From Candidatus Sulfotelmatobacter sp. (lineage in GTDB: Bacteria; Vulcanimicrobiota; Vulcanimicrobiia; Vulcanimicrobiales; Vulcanimicrobiaceae): a DNA stretch of 64,000 bases. The notes beneath the pieces are model-generated. The model worked only from the letters and a program-made list of their open reading frames with translations, was not told where the DNA came from and did no database searches. The position numbers and the translations under genes were made by a program. Of this stretch, positions 34,694 to 44,869 are shown in pieces; position 1 is the stretch's first letter; each line of letters begins with the position of its first letter. The stretch lies in assembly GCA_035504415.1 (NCBI GenBank), contig DATJRY010000021.1:372001-436000 (forward strand), read 5' to 3'.

Positions 34694-37399
34694 GTGCCAC
34701 GAAACAATCCCGAGCAGGCTCGCTTGGAGGCGGCTGCGTTCCGCGACGAGCCCTGGCGGCATTGGGGACCGTACCTGAGCGCTCGCCAGTGGGGGACCGT
34801 CCGCGAGGACTACAGCGCGGACGGCAACGCGTGGGACAGCTTTCCGTTCGAGATGGCGCGGCTGCGCGCGTACCGTTGGGGTGAGGACGGGATCCTCGGC
34901 ATCTCCGACCAGCACCAGCGGCTGTGCTTCGCGCCCGCGTTCTGGAACGAGCACGACGAGATCATCAAGGAGCGCCTGTACGGGCTCAACGGCCATCAGG
35001 GCAATCACGGCGAGGACGTCAAGGAATACTGGTGGCACCTGGACGCCACGCCGACAGCCTCGTACTTGAAAGGCCTCTACCGGTACCCGCACCGCGCCTA
35101 TCCGTATGCGCTGCTGCGCGAGGAGAACGCGCGCCGCGGCCGCGACGCGCGCGAGTACGAGCTGCTCGACACCGGCGTCCTCGCCGACGACGCGTTCTTC
35201 GACATCGTCGTCGAGTACGCCAAACGCGACGTCGAGGACATCTGCATCCGCATCACCGTCACCAACCGCGGTCGCGAGGCCGCGCCGCTGCACCTGCTGC
35301 CGCACGTCTGGTTTCGCAACGAGTGGACCTGGAAGACCGGGACGCCGCGGCCGCAGATCTACGACGTCGTCCCGGCCGGCAACGTCCTCGCCATCGAGCA
35401 CGCGACGCTGGGCAAGCGGTGGCTGTTCACCGACGGTGGCGCGCAGGAACACCTGTTCACCGAGAACGAGACCGACTTCGAGCGCGCCTTCGGCGTGCGC
35501 AATCCGGCGCCGTTCGTCAAGAGCGGGATCGACCGCGCCGTGCGCGGCGAAGACTCCACCGCGGTCAACCCGGCCCGCACCGGCTCGAAGTGCGCGCTGC
35601 ACTACCGGTGGATGATCGAGCCCGGCGCCTCGCAGACCGTTCGGCTGCGGCTGACCGACGACCGCGACGGGGACGGGATCGATCGCGACTTCGACGCGAT
35701 CTTCGACCTCCGCGAGCAGGAGGCGGACGAGTTCTACGCCGCCGCGTCGCCGGAGCTGGACGCCGAGGCGTCGCTCGTCCAACGGCGCGCCTTCGCCGGT
35801 CTGATCTGGTCGGAGCAGTTCTACAACTACGTCATCGTCGATTGGCTCGACGGCGACCCGACCCAGCCGACACCGCCGGCGTCGCGCAAGCACGGCCGCA
35901 ACGCGGATTGGCGTCACCTCTACAACGACGACGTGCTCTCGATGCCCGACACCTGGGAGTATCCCTGGTACGCGGCCTGGGACCTCGCCTTCCACGTCAT
36001 CCCGATCGGGTTGATCGACCCCGCCTACGCGAAGAAGCAGCTCGTCACGCTCACGCGCGAGTGGTACATGCACCCGAACGGAGAGCTGCCCGCGTACGAG
36101 TGGGCGTTCGACGACGTCAACCCGCCGGTCCATGCGTGGGCCGCGCTGCGTCTGTATCGCATCGAGGCGGCGCGCAACGGCGGCGTCGGCGACTATCGTT
36201 TCCTCGAACGCGTCTTCCAGAAGCTGCTGATGAACTTCACCTGGTGGGTGAATCGCAAGGACGTGGCCGGCCGCAACGTCTTCCAGGGCGGCTTCCTCGG
36301 CCTGGACAACATCGGGCCGTTCGATCGCAGCGCGAAGCTGCCGGACGGCGCGTACCTCGCGCAGAGCGACGGCACCTCGTGGATGGGCGTCTACGCGCTC
36401 AACCTGCTGGCGATCTCGATCGAGCTGGCCAAGGTCGAGAATATCTACGAGGACGTCGCCTCGAAGTTCTTCGCCCACTTTCTCATCATCGCCGACGCGA
36501 TGAACTCGCAGCGCGAGGACGAGATGGGGCTGTGGGATCCCGAGGACGAGTTCTACTACGATCAGCTCTACTTGCCGGACGGTAGCCGCATCCCGCTCAA
36601 GGTGCGCAGCATGGTCGGCGTCATCCCGACCTTCGCGGTCGAGCCGCTCGACTATTCGACGCTCGAGATGCTCCCGCGGCTGCGCACGCGGATCGAGTGG
36701 TACCTGCGGAACCGCCCGGAGCTGACCGAGAGCGTGGCCCGCATGGACGTCGGCGGGTTGCACGAACGGCGCCTGCTCGCGATCTGCAATCCGGACCGTC
36801 TGCGCAGCGTGCTGCGGCGCCTCTTCGACGAAAACGAGTTCCTCTCACCGCACGGGATCCGCTCGCTCTCGCGTTTCCATCTCGACCACCCGTTCGTGCT
36901 CCGGCTCAGCGGCCGCGAGTTTCGCTGCGACTACGAGCCGGCCGAATCGACCAGCGGGCTCTTCGGCGGCAACTCGAACTGGCGCGGTCCGGTGTGGATG
37001 CCGACCAACTACTTCTTCATCGAGGCGCTGCAGAAGTTCCACTACTATCTGGGCGACGACTACACGGTCGAGTTCCCAACCGGTTCGGGCCGCATGCTCA
37101 CGCTCTGGGAGTGCTCGCTCGAGCTGGCGCGGCGGCTGCTCGGCCTCTTTCGCTGCGACGAGCACGGTCGGCGCCCGTTCCTGGGCGCCGACACGCTGGC
37201 GCAGACCAGCCCGTACTGGAAAGACCAGATCACGTTCCACGAGTACTTCCACGGCGACACCGGCGAAGGACTCGGTGCCTCGCACCAGACCGGCTGGACC
37301 GCGCTCATCGCGAAGCTCGTCGACCAGCTGGCGCGCTACGCCGACCCCGGGGCGCACCGGCTGCTGGCCGCCGAGTTCGGCATCGTCCCGCGGATGTAG
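34694..37399 (+). CDS. GH63-type glycoside hydrolase, large
   Basis: A 901-residue cytoplasmic protein of the mannosylglycerate-hydrolase/glucosidase (GH63-like) fold: GLNGHQGNHGEDVKEYWWHLD, HLYNDDVLSMPDTWEYPWYAAWDLAFH, GFLGLDNIGPFDRS, NSNWRGPVWMPTNYFFIE and GEGLGASHQTGWTAL. Members trim alpha-glucosyl residues from oligosaccharides. No signal peptide. The GTG at 34694 is the latest plausible start; the frame extends upstream but opposite the GH133 gene. A GGAGG site at 34657 is too far for this start, so the true start is uncertain. Substrate is probably glucosyl-oligosaccharide, given the context. Confidence 0.82.
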   Translation: MPRNNPEQARLEAAAFRDEPWRHWGPYLSARQWGTVREDYSADGNAWDSFPFEMARLRAYRWGEDGILGISDQHQRLCFAPAFWNEHDEIIKERLYGLNGHQGNHGEDVKEYWWHLDATPTASYLKGLYRYPHRAYPYALLREENARRGRDAREYELLDTGVLADDAFFDIVVEYAKRDVEDICIRITVTNRGREAAPLHLLPHVWFRNEWTWKTGTPRPQIYDVVPAGNVLAIEHATLGKRWLFTDGGAQEHLFTENETDFERAFGVRNPAPFVKSGIDRAVRGEDSTAVNPARTGSKCALHYRWMIEPGASQTVRLRLTDDRDGDGIDRDFDAIFDLREQEADEFYAAASPELDAEASLVQRRAFAGLIWSEQFYNYVIVDWLDGDPTQPTPPASRKHGRNADWRHLYNDDVLSMPDTWEYPWYAAWDLAFHVIPIGLIDPAYAKKQLVTLTREWYMHPNGELPAYEWAFDDVNPPVHAWAALRLYRIEAARNGGVGDYRFLERVFQKLLMNFTWWVNRKDVAGRNVFQGGFLGLDNIGPFDRSAKLPDGAYLAQSDGTSWMGVYALNLLAISIELAKVENIYEDVASKFFAHFLIIADAMNSQREDEMGLWDPEDEFYYDQLYLPDGSRIPLKVRSMVGVIPTFAVEPLDYSTLEMLPRLRTRIEWYLRNRPELTESVARMDVGGLHERRLLAICNPDRLRSVLRRLFDENEFLSPHGIRSLSRFHLDHPFVLRLSGREFRCDYEPAESTSGLFGGNSNWRGPVWMPTNYFFIEALQKFHYYLGDDYTVEFPTGSGRMLTLWECSLELARRLLGLFRCDEHGRRPFLGADTLAQTSPYWKDQITFHEYFHGDTGEGLGASHQTGWTALIAKLVDQLARYADPGAHRLLAAEFGIVPRM

Positions 37400-37424
37400 T
37401 CTGCGCGCACGGACGCCGCCGGCG

Positions 37425-39161
37425 CTACGGCGTCAAGAGCAGGGCTTGGGGACCGTTCAGGCCGGAGATCGTCGCGAACGGCGACCCGGTGTAGGGCGGT
37501 GCGTAGACGGTCACGTTCGCGCGGCCCACGTTGCCGACGATCATGTCGTTCGCGCCGTCGAACGCGAGCGCGACCGGCGAGTTGACGCCGTTCGTCGTCG
37601 TGGCCACCGGCGCTCCGGTGTACGGCGGCGCGAACTCGACGATGGTGTCGCCTTCGTCGCTGGCGACGTACGCGTTCCCGACGGCGTCGGTCGCCACGGC
37701 TTCGTTGCCCGGCAAGCCGGTGCTCATGGTCGTCGGCGGGCCGGTATACGGCGGGGCATATTCGGTCGCGCCCGGGCCGTTGAAGTCGACGACGAACAGG
37801 TCGCCCATCGCGTTGAGCGCCAGCCCGCTCGGCTTCGTCACCCCGTTGGTGATCGTCGTCGGCGTCCCGCTGTACGGCGGCGTGTAGACGGTCATCGTGT
37901 TGTTCCCGTAGTTGGCGACGAACAGCGTGTCGCTGGCGTTGACCGCGACGTAGAAGTCCTGGTCGACCCCGGTGGTGATCGTCGTCGGCGCTCCGGTGTA
38001 CGGGGGCGAGAACTCTTCGACCGAGTTCGCCTTGCTGTTCGCCACGAAGAGGTTGCCCAGCGCGTCGATCGCGAGGCCGGCGGGCCCGTCCAGGCCGCTG
38101 GACATCGTCGCGACCGGCGCCCCGGTCCACGGCGGGGCGTACTCGGTGACCGTGTTGTTCCCATAGTTGGACACGAACAAGTCCTCGGCCGCGTCCATCG
38201 CCAGCGCGTACGGTTCGTCGACGCTGTTCGAGATCGTCGTCGGCGCGCTGGTATAGGACGGCGCGTACGCGAGGACGTCGTTCGCATCGTAGTTGGCGAT
38301 GAACAGCGTCTGGATATCGTTCTTCACGGTGAAGTTCGTCGTGCAGACGGCGCCGCTGAGCGAGCACGTGTCGTCGCCGTACGCGGCGGTCAGCGTGAAC
38401 GACTCGGTCTGCTGGTTGGTGCCCGGCGGCGTCAGCACGACCGTGTTCGGCGTGCTGGCCGTCGGATTCGTCACGGTGAAGCCGCTGCCGCTCGCGCTCG
38501 CGAGCGTGAAGGTCGGCGAGCCGGCGCCGACGATGACGTTTCCGTCGGCGTCGAGCGCCTCGACCTGCAGTTTCTGCGCGCTCGTCCCGTAGAGCGTGAA
38601 GCCGTCGCTCTGCGTGCCGTGCACCGCCGCCGCGGCGCTGCTGACCTGGAGCGCCGCCGGCACACCGCTCAGGGCGAGGGCGACCGCGTTCGTCTGTCCT
38701 TGAACGACCGTGAAGTCGACCAGCTGCCCCTGAGAGAGTTCGTTGCCGGTCGCGTTCGCGCCGTCGTAGGTGGAGACCGCGGCGTCATAGGCGCCGGGAT
38801 CCAGCGCGATCGTGAGCGTGCACTGCGTCGACGCCAGCGTCGAGGTGCACCCCGTGGCCGTCGGCGTGAGCGCGACGGTTTCGTCGACCACGCTCGTGCC
38901 GCCGGGATCGGTCGAGATCGCGAGCGTCATGCTGGCCGTCGCCGGCGAGATGTATTTGGGCGCTCGTCGCTGCGCGGCGGCGGTGCCGGCCGCCTTGGGG
39001 ACCGAGATCGTGAACTTCACGGCACCGCGGCCGTGCCCCAGCGGCGTCGATCCTCCCCCGGCGGTCCCCGGCGGGAGCGCGCCCGCACGGCTTGCACAAC
39101 TCGACAGAGCGAGCGCAGCGAGGAGCAGTGTGAACCGATGAAACGGCGGAACGCGACGCAC
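37425..39161 (-). CDS. Lipoprotein with NHL-like beta-propeller (YAPPYTGxP repeats)
   Basis: A 578-residue lipoprotein: signal peptide with lipobox LSSC, an Ig-like/bacterial beta-sandwich region (about 60-290), then at least seven repeats of about 43 residues ending in Y/F-A/S/T-P-P-Y/W-T/S-G-x-P-x-A/T-T. Each repeat has a LFVANYGNNT-like strand pattern, giving a seven-blade propeller. GTG 39161 is chosen because GGAGGAGAG sits eight bases upstream. Such repeats are common in uncultured soil Eremiobacterota; the role, perhaps ligand or polymer binding at the surface, is unknown. Confidence 0.8.
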   Translation of the reverse strand: MRRVPPFHRFTLLLAALALSSCASRAGALPPGTAGGGSTPLGHGRGAVKFTISVPKAAGTAAAQRRAPKYISPATASMTLAISTDPGGTSVVDETVALTPTATGCTSTLASTQCTLTIALDPGAYDAAVSTYDGANATGNELSQGQLVDFTVVQGQTNAVALALSGVPAALQVSSAAAAVHGTQSDGFTLYGTSAQKLQVEALDADGNVIVGAGSPTFTLASASGSGFTVTNPTASTPNTVVLTPPGTNQQTESFTLTAAYGDDTCSLSGAVCTTNFTVKNDIQTLFIANYDANDVLAYAPSYTSAPTTISNSVDEPYALAMDAAEDLFVSNYGNNTVTEYAPPWTGAPVATMSSGLDGPAGLAIDALGNLFVANSKANSVEEFSPPYTGAPTTITTGVDQDFYVAVNASDTLFVANYGNNTMTVYTPPYSGTPTTITNGVTKPSGLALNAMGDLFVVDFNGPGATEYAPPYTGPPTTMSTGLPGNEAVATDAVGNAYVASDEGDTIVEFAPPYTGAPVATTTNGVNSPVALAFDGANDMIVGNVGRANVTVYAPPYTGSPFATISGLNGPQALLLTP

Positions 39162-39273
39162 GGGCTGACTCTCCTCCGGAAGCGGCTGGCGGATTTCGAT
39201 CACTGCGCTGCCCGCGTGCGAGCGCCCTCTCGGGAGCGGAGCCGCCTTCGCTCCAGCGAAAGTGCGGCGGGCG

Positions 39274-40620
39274 ATGCGCTACGATCTCGCGGTCATCGGG
39301 TCGGGCCAGGGCGGGAAGCCGCTGGCCCGCGATTTCGCCGAGCGGGGCAAGCGCGTCGTGTTGTTCGAACGCGGTGCGTTCGGCGGGACCTGCGTGAACG
39401 TGGGCTGCACGCCCTCGAAGGCGTTCCTCGCCGCCGCCCACGCCACCGGCCGCGCGCGGCGAACGGGTCCGCTCGGCGTGCACTGCACGGTCAGCGTCGA
39501 CCAGAACGCCGTCATGGAGCGCGTGCGCGGCATCATCCACCGCTGGCGTACCGGCTCCGAGACGCGCACGCAGCAGAGCGGCGTCGAAATCGTTCACGGC
39601 GAGGCGTCCTTCGACGCGCCGCACGTCCTGCGCGCGAACGGCATCACCTACGAGGCGGACGTCGTGGTGCTCGACACCGGCTGTACGGCCGCGATCCCGC
39701 CGATCCCGGGTCTGGCCGGCACGCCCTTTCTCACCAACGAGAACTTCTTCGCGCAGCGAACGCTGCCCGAACGGCTGCTGGTGATCGGTTCGGGCTACAT
39801 CGGACTCGAGCTGGGCCAAGGCGCCGCGCGGCTGGGCAGCACGGTCACGGTCGTGACGCCGGACGACCGGCTCGTCGCGCGCGAAGAGTCCGACGTCTGC
39901 CACGTCTTGACCGACTCGTTCGTGCGTGACGGAATCGACGTGCTGCTGCAGCGCCACGCGACCCGCGTCGTTCACGACGGCGCGCGCTTCGAGCTCACCC
40001 TCGACGACGGCACGCGCCTGGCCGGCGACGGATTGCTGGTGGCGGTGGGACGAAAGCCGGCGGTGCCCGACGGCGCCGTCGCGCGAGCCGGCATCGCGCT
40101 CGACGAGCGCGGCTTCGTCGCGTGCGACGAGCACCTGCGCACCACCGTCGCCGGGCACTACGCGATGGGCGACGTGGCGGGACAGCCGCAGTTCACGCAC
40201 GTCTCGTGGGAAGACTTCCGCCGCCTGCGCGCGATCCTCGGCGGCGACCTCTCTCGCACGCGCGACGATCGCGTCCTCGGGTACGCGATGTTCACCGAGC
40301 CGCAGGTGGGCCGGGTCGGGATGACGGCGGACGAGGCGGAGCGGCGCGGCCTGCCGCACCGGGTCGTCACCTACGAGCTGGCCGACGACGCGCGAGGCAT
40401 CGAGTGGAACCTGCCGGACGGCTTCTTTCGCTTGGTGGTCGATCCGGCCACCGACGCCATCCTCGGCGGGACGTTCGTCGGCTACGAAGCGGGGGAATTG
40501 ATCCACGTGATCCTCGCCCACATGCAAGCCGGCTCGACCTGGCGCGTGATCGAACAGTCCGTCCACATCCACCCGACGTTCGCCGAAGGGATCCCCTCGC
40601 TGGCGCGGTTGCTGCTGTGA
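39274..40620 (+). CDS. FAD-dependent pyridine nucleotide-disulfide oxidoreductase (MerA/Lpd-like)
   Basis: A 448-residue flavoprotein. FAD motif IGSGQGGKPLA (1-20), redox-active pair C40/C45 in GGTCVNVGCTPSK, NAD motif VIGSGYIGLELGQGAARLG, and the C-terminal catalytic HIHPTFAEGI. It resembles mercuric reductase and dihydrolipoamide dehydrogenase, but lacks an N-terminal HMA domain and the C-terminal cysteine pair of MerA. Likely reduces a disulfide or quinone. Its stop overlaps the GlgB start (GTGA), so it is transcribed with the glycogen genes; the link is unexplained. Confidence 0.82.
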   Translation: MRYDLAVIGSGQGGKPLARDFAERGKRVVLFERGAFGGTCVNVGCTPSKAFLAAAHATGRARRTGPLGVHCTVSVDQNAVMERVRGIIHRWRTGSETRTQQSGVEIVHGEASFDAPHVLRANGITYEADVVVLDTGCTAAIPPIPGLAGTPFLTNENFFAQRTLPERLLVIGSGYIGLELGQGAARLGSTVTVVTPDDRLVAREESDVCHVLTDSFVRDGIDVLLQRHATRVVHDGARFELTLDDGTRLAGDGLLVAVGRKPAVPDGAVARAGIALDERGFVACDEHLRTTVAGHYAMGDVAGQPQFTHVSWEDFRRLRAILGGDLSRTRDDRVLGYAMFTEPQVGRVGMTADEAERRGLPHRVVTYELADDARGIEWNLPDGFFRLVVDPATDAILGGTFVGYEAGELIHVILAHMQAGSTWRVIEQSVHIHPTFAEGIPSLARLLL

Positions 40621-42788
40621 CCTCGCCCGAGCTGGCCGACGCCCTCGCCGCCGGGAACGAGGGCGATCCGTTCGCGGTCTTGGGCCCCCATCGGCTCGGC
40701 ACCGGGACCGTCGTGCGCGCCTTCCTCCCGCGCGCGCGCTCGGTCGACGTCGTCGACGCCGACGGCGAGCTGTTGGCCGAAGCGATCGCGGTCGGCGGCC
40801 ACGGCCTGTTCGAAGCGCTGGTGCTCGAGCTGCCCACGGTGTACCGGCTGCGCGTCGAGGACGAACGCGGCGTGCGCACGATCGACGATCCGTATCGCTT
40901 CCCGCCGCTGCTCGGCGAGCTCGACGCGTGGCTGATCGCGCAAGGAAACCACCTCGAGCTGTACCGCGTGCTCGGCGCGCACCCCGACACGATCGACGGC
41001 GTCGCCGGGACGCGCTTCGCGGTGTGGGCGCCGAACGCGCGGCGCGTGAGCGTCGTCGGCGATTGGAACGCCTGGGACGGTCGCGTGCACGTCATGCGGC
41101 TGCGGCGCGAGTGCGGCGTGTGGGAGCTGTTCATACCCGCCGTCGGCGCGGGCGCGCGCTACAAGTACGAGCTGATCGCGCCCGACGGCCGCCTCTTGCC
41201 GCTCAAGGCCGATCCGGTCGCGTTCCGCAGCGAGCTGCGGCCGCACAACGCCTCGATCGTGGCCGCGCCCTCGACGTTCGTCTGGGACGACGCGGCGTGG
41301 CTCGCCGGCCGGGAAGCGCGCCAGCGCCGCGACGCGCCGATCCAGATCTACGAAGTGCACCTGGGCTCGTGGAAGCGCGTGCCGCACGAGGGGGACCGGT
41401 TTCTCACCTATCGCGAGCTGGCCGATCAGCTGATTCCGTACGTCGCCGATCTCGGTTTCACGCACGTCGAGCTGCTGCCGATCACCGAGCACCCCTTCGA
41501 TCTGAGCTGGGGATACCAGACGACGGGCTGGTTCGCGCCGACCAGCCGCTTCGGCGAGCCGGACGACCTGCGCGCGTTCGTCGACGCGGCGCACCGTGCC
41601 GGCTTGGGCGTCATCCTCGATTGGGTGCCCGGTCATTTTCCGACCGACGCGCACGGTCTGGCGCGTTTCGACGGCACCCCGCTCTACGAACATGCCGACG
41701 ACCGCGAAGGCTTCCACCGCGAGTGGGGGACCTACGTCTTCAACCTGGGCCGCAACGAGGTGTCGAACTTTCTCATCGCCTCGGCGCTGTACTGGCTGCG
41801 CGAGTTCCACGTCGACGGCTTGCGCGTCGACGCGGTCGCCTCGCTGCTCTACCGCGACTACAGCCGCAACGAGGGCGAGTGGATCCCCAACCGCTACGGC
41901 GGGCGCGAGAACCTCGAGGCGGTCGCGTTCTTGCGGCGCTTCAACACGACCGTCTACGGCGAGGTGCCCGGCATCGCGACGTTCGCCGAGGAGTCGACCG
42001 CGTGGCCCGGCGTCACCACGCCGGCCCACCTGGGCGGCCTGGGCTTCGGCTACAAGTGGAACATGGGCTGGATGCACGACACGCTGGAGTTCATGCAGCG
42101 CGATCCGCTCTACCGCGGCCACCACTTGAACGAGATCTCGTTCGGCCTGGTCTACGCGTTCACCGAGAACTTCGTCTTGCCGCTCTCGCACGATGAGGTC
42201 GTGCACGGGAAGCGCTCCATCCTCGGCCGCATGCCGGGCGAGGAGCGCAACCAGTTCGCCAACGTTCGGCTGCTCTACGGTCTGATGTGGGCGCACCCCG
42301 GCAAGAAGCTGCTCTTCGCGGGCGGCGAGTTCGCCCAGTTGGGCGAGTGGCGGGCGCAGGCGTCGCTCGATTGGCACGTCGTGCACGGCCTGCACCAAGG
42401 CGTGCAGCTGCTCGTGCGCGACCTCAACCGCACCGTGCGCGCGCACCCGGCGCTCTACCAGCGCGACGCCGAGCCGAGCGGCTTCGAATGGCTGACCTAC
42501 GAGGACGTCCGCAACGGCGTCGTCGCCTGGATTCGCTGGGACGCGGGCCACGAGAGCCACGTCGTGTGCGTCGTGAACACCAGCGGCGCTCGCCACGACC
42601 GCTACGTGCTGGGCGTGCCGCGCCGCGGCCGCTACCGCGAGCTGCTCAATACCGACGCGGCCGTGTACGGCGGGAGCGACGTGGGTAACGGAGGGTTCGT
42701 GGATGCGACCGATCGCCCGTCTCACGGACAGTCGAGCTCTGTGACGCTGACCTTGCCGCCGCTCGCGGTGCTCTGGCTGGCTCCGTGA
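40617..42788 (+). CDS. glgB: 1,4-alpha-glucan branching enzyme GlgB
   Basis: A 723-residue GH13 enzyme, standard length. N-terminal CBM48 modules, then the barrel: catalytic nucleophile in GLRVDAVAS, acid/base in TFAEESTAWPGV, and transition-state aspartate in LPLSHDEVVHGK. It moves alpha-1,4 segments to alpha-1,6 positions. GTG 40617 overlaps the previous stop, and GTGA joins it to GlgX. Confidence 0.95.
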   Translation: MTSPELADALAAGNEGDPFAVLGPHRLGTGTVVRAFLPRARSVDVVDADGELLAEAIAVGGHGLFEALVLELPTVYRLRVEDERGVRTIDDPYRFPPLLGELDAWLIAQGNHLELYRVLGAHPDTIDGVAGTRFAVWAPNARRVSVVGDWNAWDGRVHVMRLRRECGVWELFIPAVGAGARYKYELIAPDGRLLPLKADPVAFRSELRPHNASIVAAPSTFVWDDAAWLAGREARQRRDAPIQIYEVHLGSWKRVPHEGDRFLTYRELADQLIPYVADLGFTHVELLPITEHPFDLSWGYQTTGWFAPTSRFGEPDDLRAFVDAAHRAGLGVILDWVPGHFPTDAHGLARFDGTPLYEHADDREGFHREWGTYVFNLGRNEVSNFLIASALYWLREFHVDGLRVDAVASLLYRDYSRNEGEWIPNRYGGRENLEAVAFLRRFNTTVYGEVPGIATFAEESTAWPGVTTPAHLGGLGFGYKWNMGWMHDTLEFMQRDPLYRGHHLNEISFGLVYAFTENFVLPLSHDEVVHGKRSILGRMPGEERNQFANVRLLYGLMWAHPGKKLLFAGGEFAQLGEWRAQASLDWHVVHGLHQGVQLLVRDLNRTVRAHPALYQRDAEPSGFEWLTYEDVRNGVVAWIRWDAGHESHVVCVVNTSGARHDRYVLGVPRRGRYRELLNTDAAVYGGSDVGNGGFVDATDRPSHGQSSSVTLTLPPLAVLWLAP

Positions 42789-44869
42789 CGTCCAGCGGAC
42801 GCCGCCGCGTCGGCCCGGGACTCCCATTTCCGCTCGGCGCGACCTGGTACGGCACCGGCGTCAACTTCGCGCTCTTCAGCGCCAACGCCGAGAAGGTCGA
42901 GCTGTGCTTGTTCGACGAGCGCGGGCGGCGTGAGCTCGAACGGATCGTGCTGCCCGAATACACCGACGAGGTCTGGCACGGCTATCTGCCCGACCTGCGG
43001 CCGGGCACGCTCTACGGCTACCGGGTCTACGGCCCGTACGATCCCGCGCGCGGACACCGCTTCAACCACCACAAGCTGCTGCTCGATCCGTACGCGAAGG
43101 CGCTGGTCGGCCAGCTGCGCTGGAGCGACGCGCACTACGGCTACCGCATCGGCTCGCAGCGCGGGGACCTCTCGTTCGACCGGCGCGACAACGCCAGCGG
43201 GATGCCCAAGTGCGCGGTCGTCGACACCGCCTTCACCTGGGTGGGCGACAAACGGCCGTTCGTGCCGTGGATGCAGACCGTGTTCTACGAGCTGCACACG
43301 CGCGGCTTCACGATGCAGCATCCCGAGGTGCCGCCGGCGCTGCGCGGCACCTTCGCCGGCCTCGCCGCGCCGGCGGTCGTCTCGTACTTGCAAGACCTGG
43401 GCGTGACGACCGTCGAGCTGCTGCCGGTACACGCCTTCATCGACGACCGGCGCTTGGTCGAACAGAAGCTGCGCAACTACTGGGGCTACAACTCGATCGG
43501 CTTCTTCGCGCCCGAGCCGCGCTATCTGCAAGGCGGCGATCCGAACGAGTTCAAGATGCTGGTCAAGCACCTGCACGAGGCCGGCATCGAAGTCGTGCTG
43601 GACGTCGTCTACAACCACACCGCCGAGGGCAACGAGCTGGGCCCGACGCTTTCGTTCAAGGGCATCGACAACGCGTCGTATTACCGGCTGGCCGAGGACA
43701 AGCGCTACTACGAGGACGTGACGGGCACCGGCAACACGCTCGACCTGCGCCATCCGCGCGTGCTGCAGATGGTGCTCGACTCGCTGCGCTATTGGGTCGA
43801 GGAGATGCACGTCGACGGCTTCCGCTTCGACCTCGCGCCGGCGCTGGCGCGCGAGCACGCCGGCTACGCGCGCGACGCCGCGTTCTTCAAGACCATCGCG
43901 CAAGACCCGGTCCTCTCGCGGGTCAAGCTCGTCGCCGAACCGTGGGACGTCGGCATGGGCGGCTACCAGCTGGGTAATTTCCCGCCGGGCTGGTCGGAGT
44001 GGAACGGCAAGTACCGCGATACCGTGCGGCGATTCTGGAAGGGCGACCTGGGCGTGCTGCCCGAGCTGGCCTCGCGGGTCGCCGGCTCGGCCGACCTCTT
44101 CGAGCATCAGGGGCGCCGGCCGCGCGCGGGGATCAACTTCGTCACCGTGCACGACGGCTTCACGCTGACCGACCTGGTGTCGTACGACCACAAGCACAAC
44201 GAGGCGAACCACGAGGGCAACCGCGACGGCACCGACGACAACCAGAGCTGGAACTGCGGGGTCGAGGGGCCGACCGACGATCCGGCGATCGTCAGCCTGC
44301 GCGAGCGCCAGAAGCGCAACCTGCTGACGACGCTGCTGCTCTCGCTGGGCGTTCCGCTGCTGCTGGCGGGCGACGAGTTCGGGCGCACGCAGCGCGGGAA
44401 CAACAACGCATATTGCCAGGACAACGAGATCTCGTGGATCGACTGGAACGCGCGCGGGCCGCACGATCTGGCGCTGGCCGACTTCGTCAAGACCCTGTTG
44501 CGGCTGCGCAGCCAGCACCCCGCCTTCCGGCGCGACGCGTTCTTCCGCGGCGAGGCCGTCGACGCGAGCGGCCGCAAGGACATCGCCTGGATGAAGCCCG
44601 ACGGCCTCGAGATGACCGCCGATGATTGGACGCCGGAGCGGCGCACGATCGGCTTGTATTTCGGCGCGCGCCCGATGCTCTTCGTCGCCATGAACGCCTC
44701 GCCCGACGACCTGCGCTTCGCGCTGCCCGACGCGACCCGCGTGTCGTGGTCGCTGGTGCTCGACACCGCGATCGAGGGCGGCACGCCGCGCGACGTCCCC
44801 GGCGACGGCGTCGAGTCCTACGCGATGATCGGCCGCTCGCTGGCGGTGTTCGCCGGCACGGCGCGATGA
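42785..44869 (+). CDS. glgX: Glycogen debranching enzyme GlgX (isoamylase-type)
   Basis: A 694-residue GH13_11 enzyme with the usual N-terminal CBM48 and barrel. Catalytic residues: D in GFRFDLAP, E in LVAEPWDVG, D in VTVHDGFTL. It cleaves the alpha-1,6 bonds of limit dextrin. GTGA overlap with glgB and ATGA with malQ show a tight operon. With the GH133 protein nearby, the cell encodes two debranching routes. Confidence 0.95.
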   Translation: MTSSGRRRVGPGLPFPLGATWYGTGVNFALFSANAEKVELCLFDERGRRELERIVLPEYTDEVWHGYLPDLRPGTLYGYRVYGPYDPARGHRFNHHKLLLDPYAKALVGQLRWSDAHYGYRIGSQRGDLSFDRRDNASGMPKCAVVDTAFTWVGDKRPFVPWMQTVFYELHTRGFTMQHPEVPPALRGTFAGLAAPAVVSYLQDLGVTTVELLPVHAFIDDRRLVEQKLRNYWGYNSIGFFAPEPRYLQGGDPNEFKMLVKHLHEAGIEVVLDVVYNHTAEGNELGPTLSFKGIDNASYYRLAEDKRYYEDVTGTGNTLDLRHPRVLQMVLDSLRYWVEEMHVDGFRFDLAPALAREHAGYARDAAFFKTIAQDPVLSRVKLVAEPWDVGMGGYQLGNFPPGWSEWNGKYRDTVRRFWKGDLGVLPELASRVAGSADLFEHQGRRPRAGINFVTVHDGFTLTDLVSYDHKHNEANHEGNRDGTDDNQSWNCGVEGPTDDPAIVSLRERQKRNLLTTLLLSLGVPLLLAGDEFGRTQRGNNNAYCQDNEISWIDWNARGPHDLALADFVKTLLRLRSQHPAFRRDAFFRGEAVDASGRKDIAWMKPDGLEMTADDWTPERRTIGLYFGARPMLFVAMNASPDDLRFALPDATRVSWSLVLDTAIEGGTPRDVPGDGVESYAMIGRSLAVFAGTAR

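Noticed and set aside
37425-39161. The propeller gene region as a DNA tandem repeat array
   Set aside because: The periodicity is at protein level with much silent variation; the DNA units are diverged, so it is a repeat protein and not a nucleotide array.
39274-40620. Calling the flavoprotein a mercuric reductase
   Set aside because: It lacks the N-terminal metal-binding domain and the C-terminal cysteine pair, and no mer genes are near.
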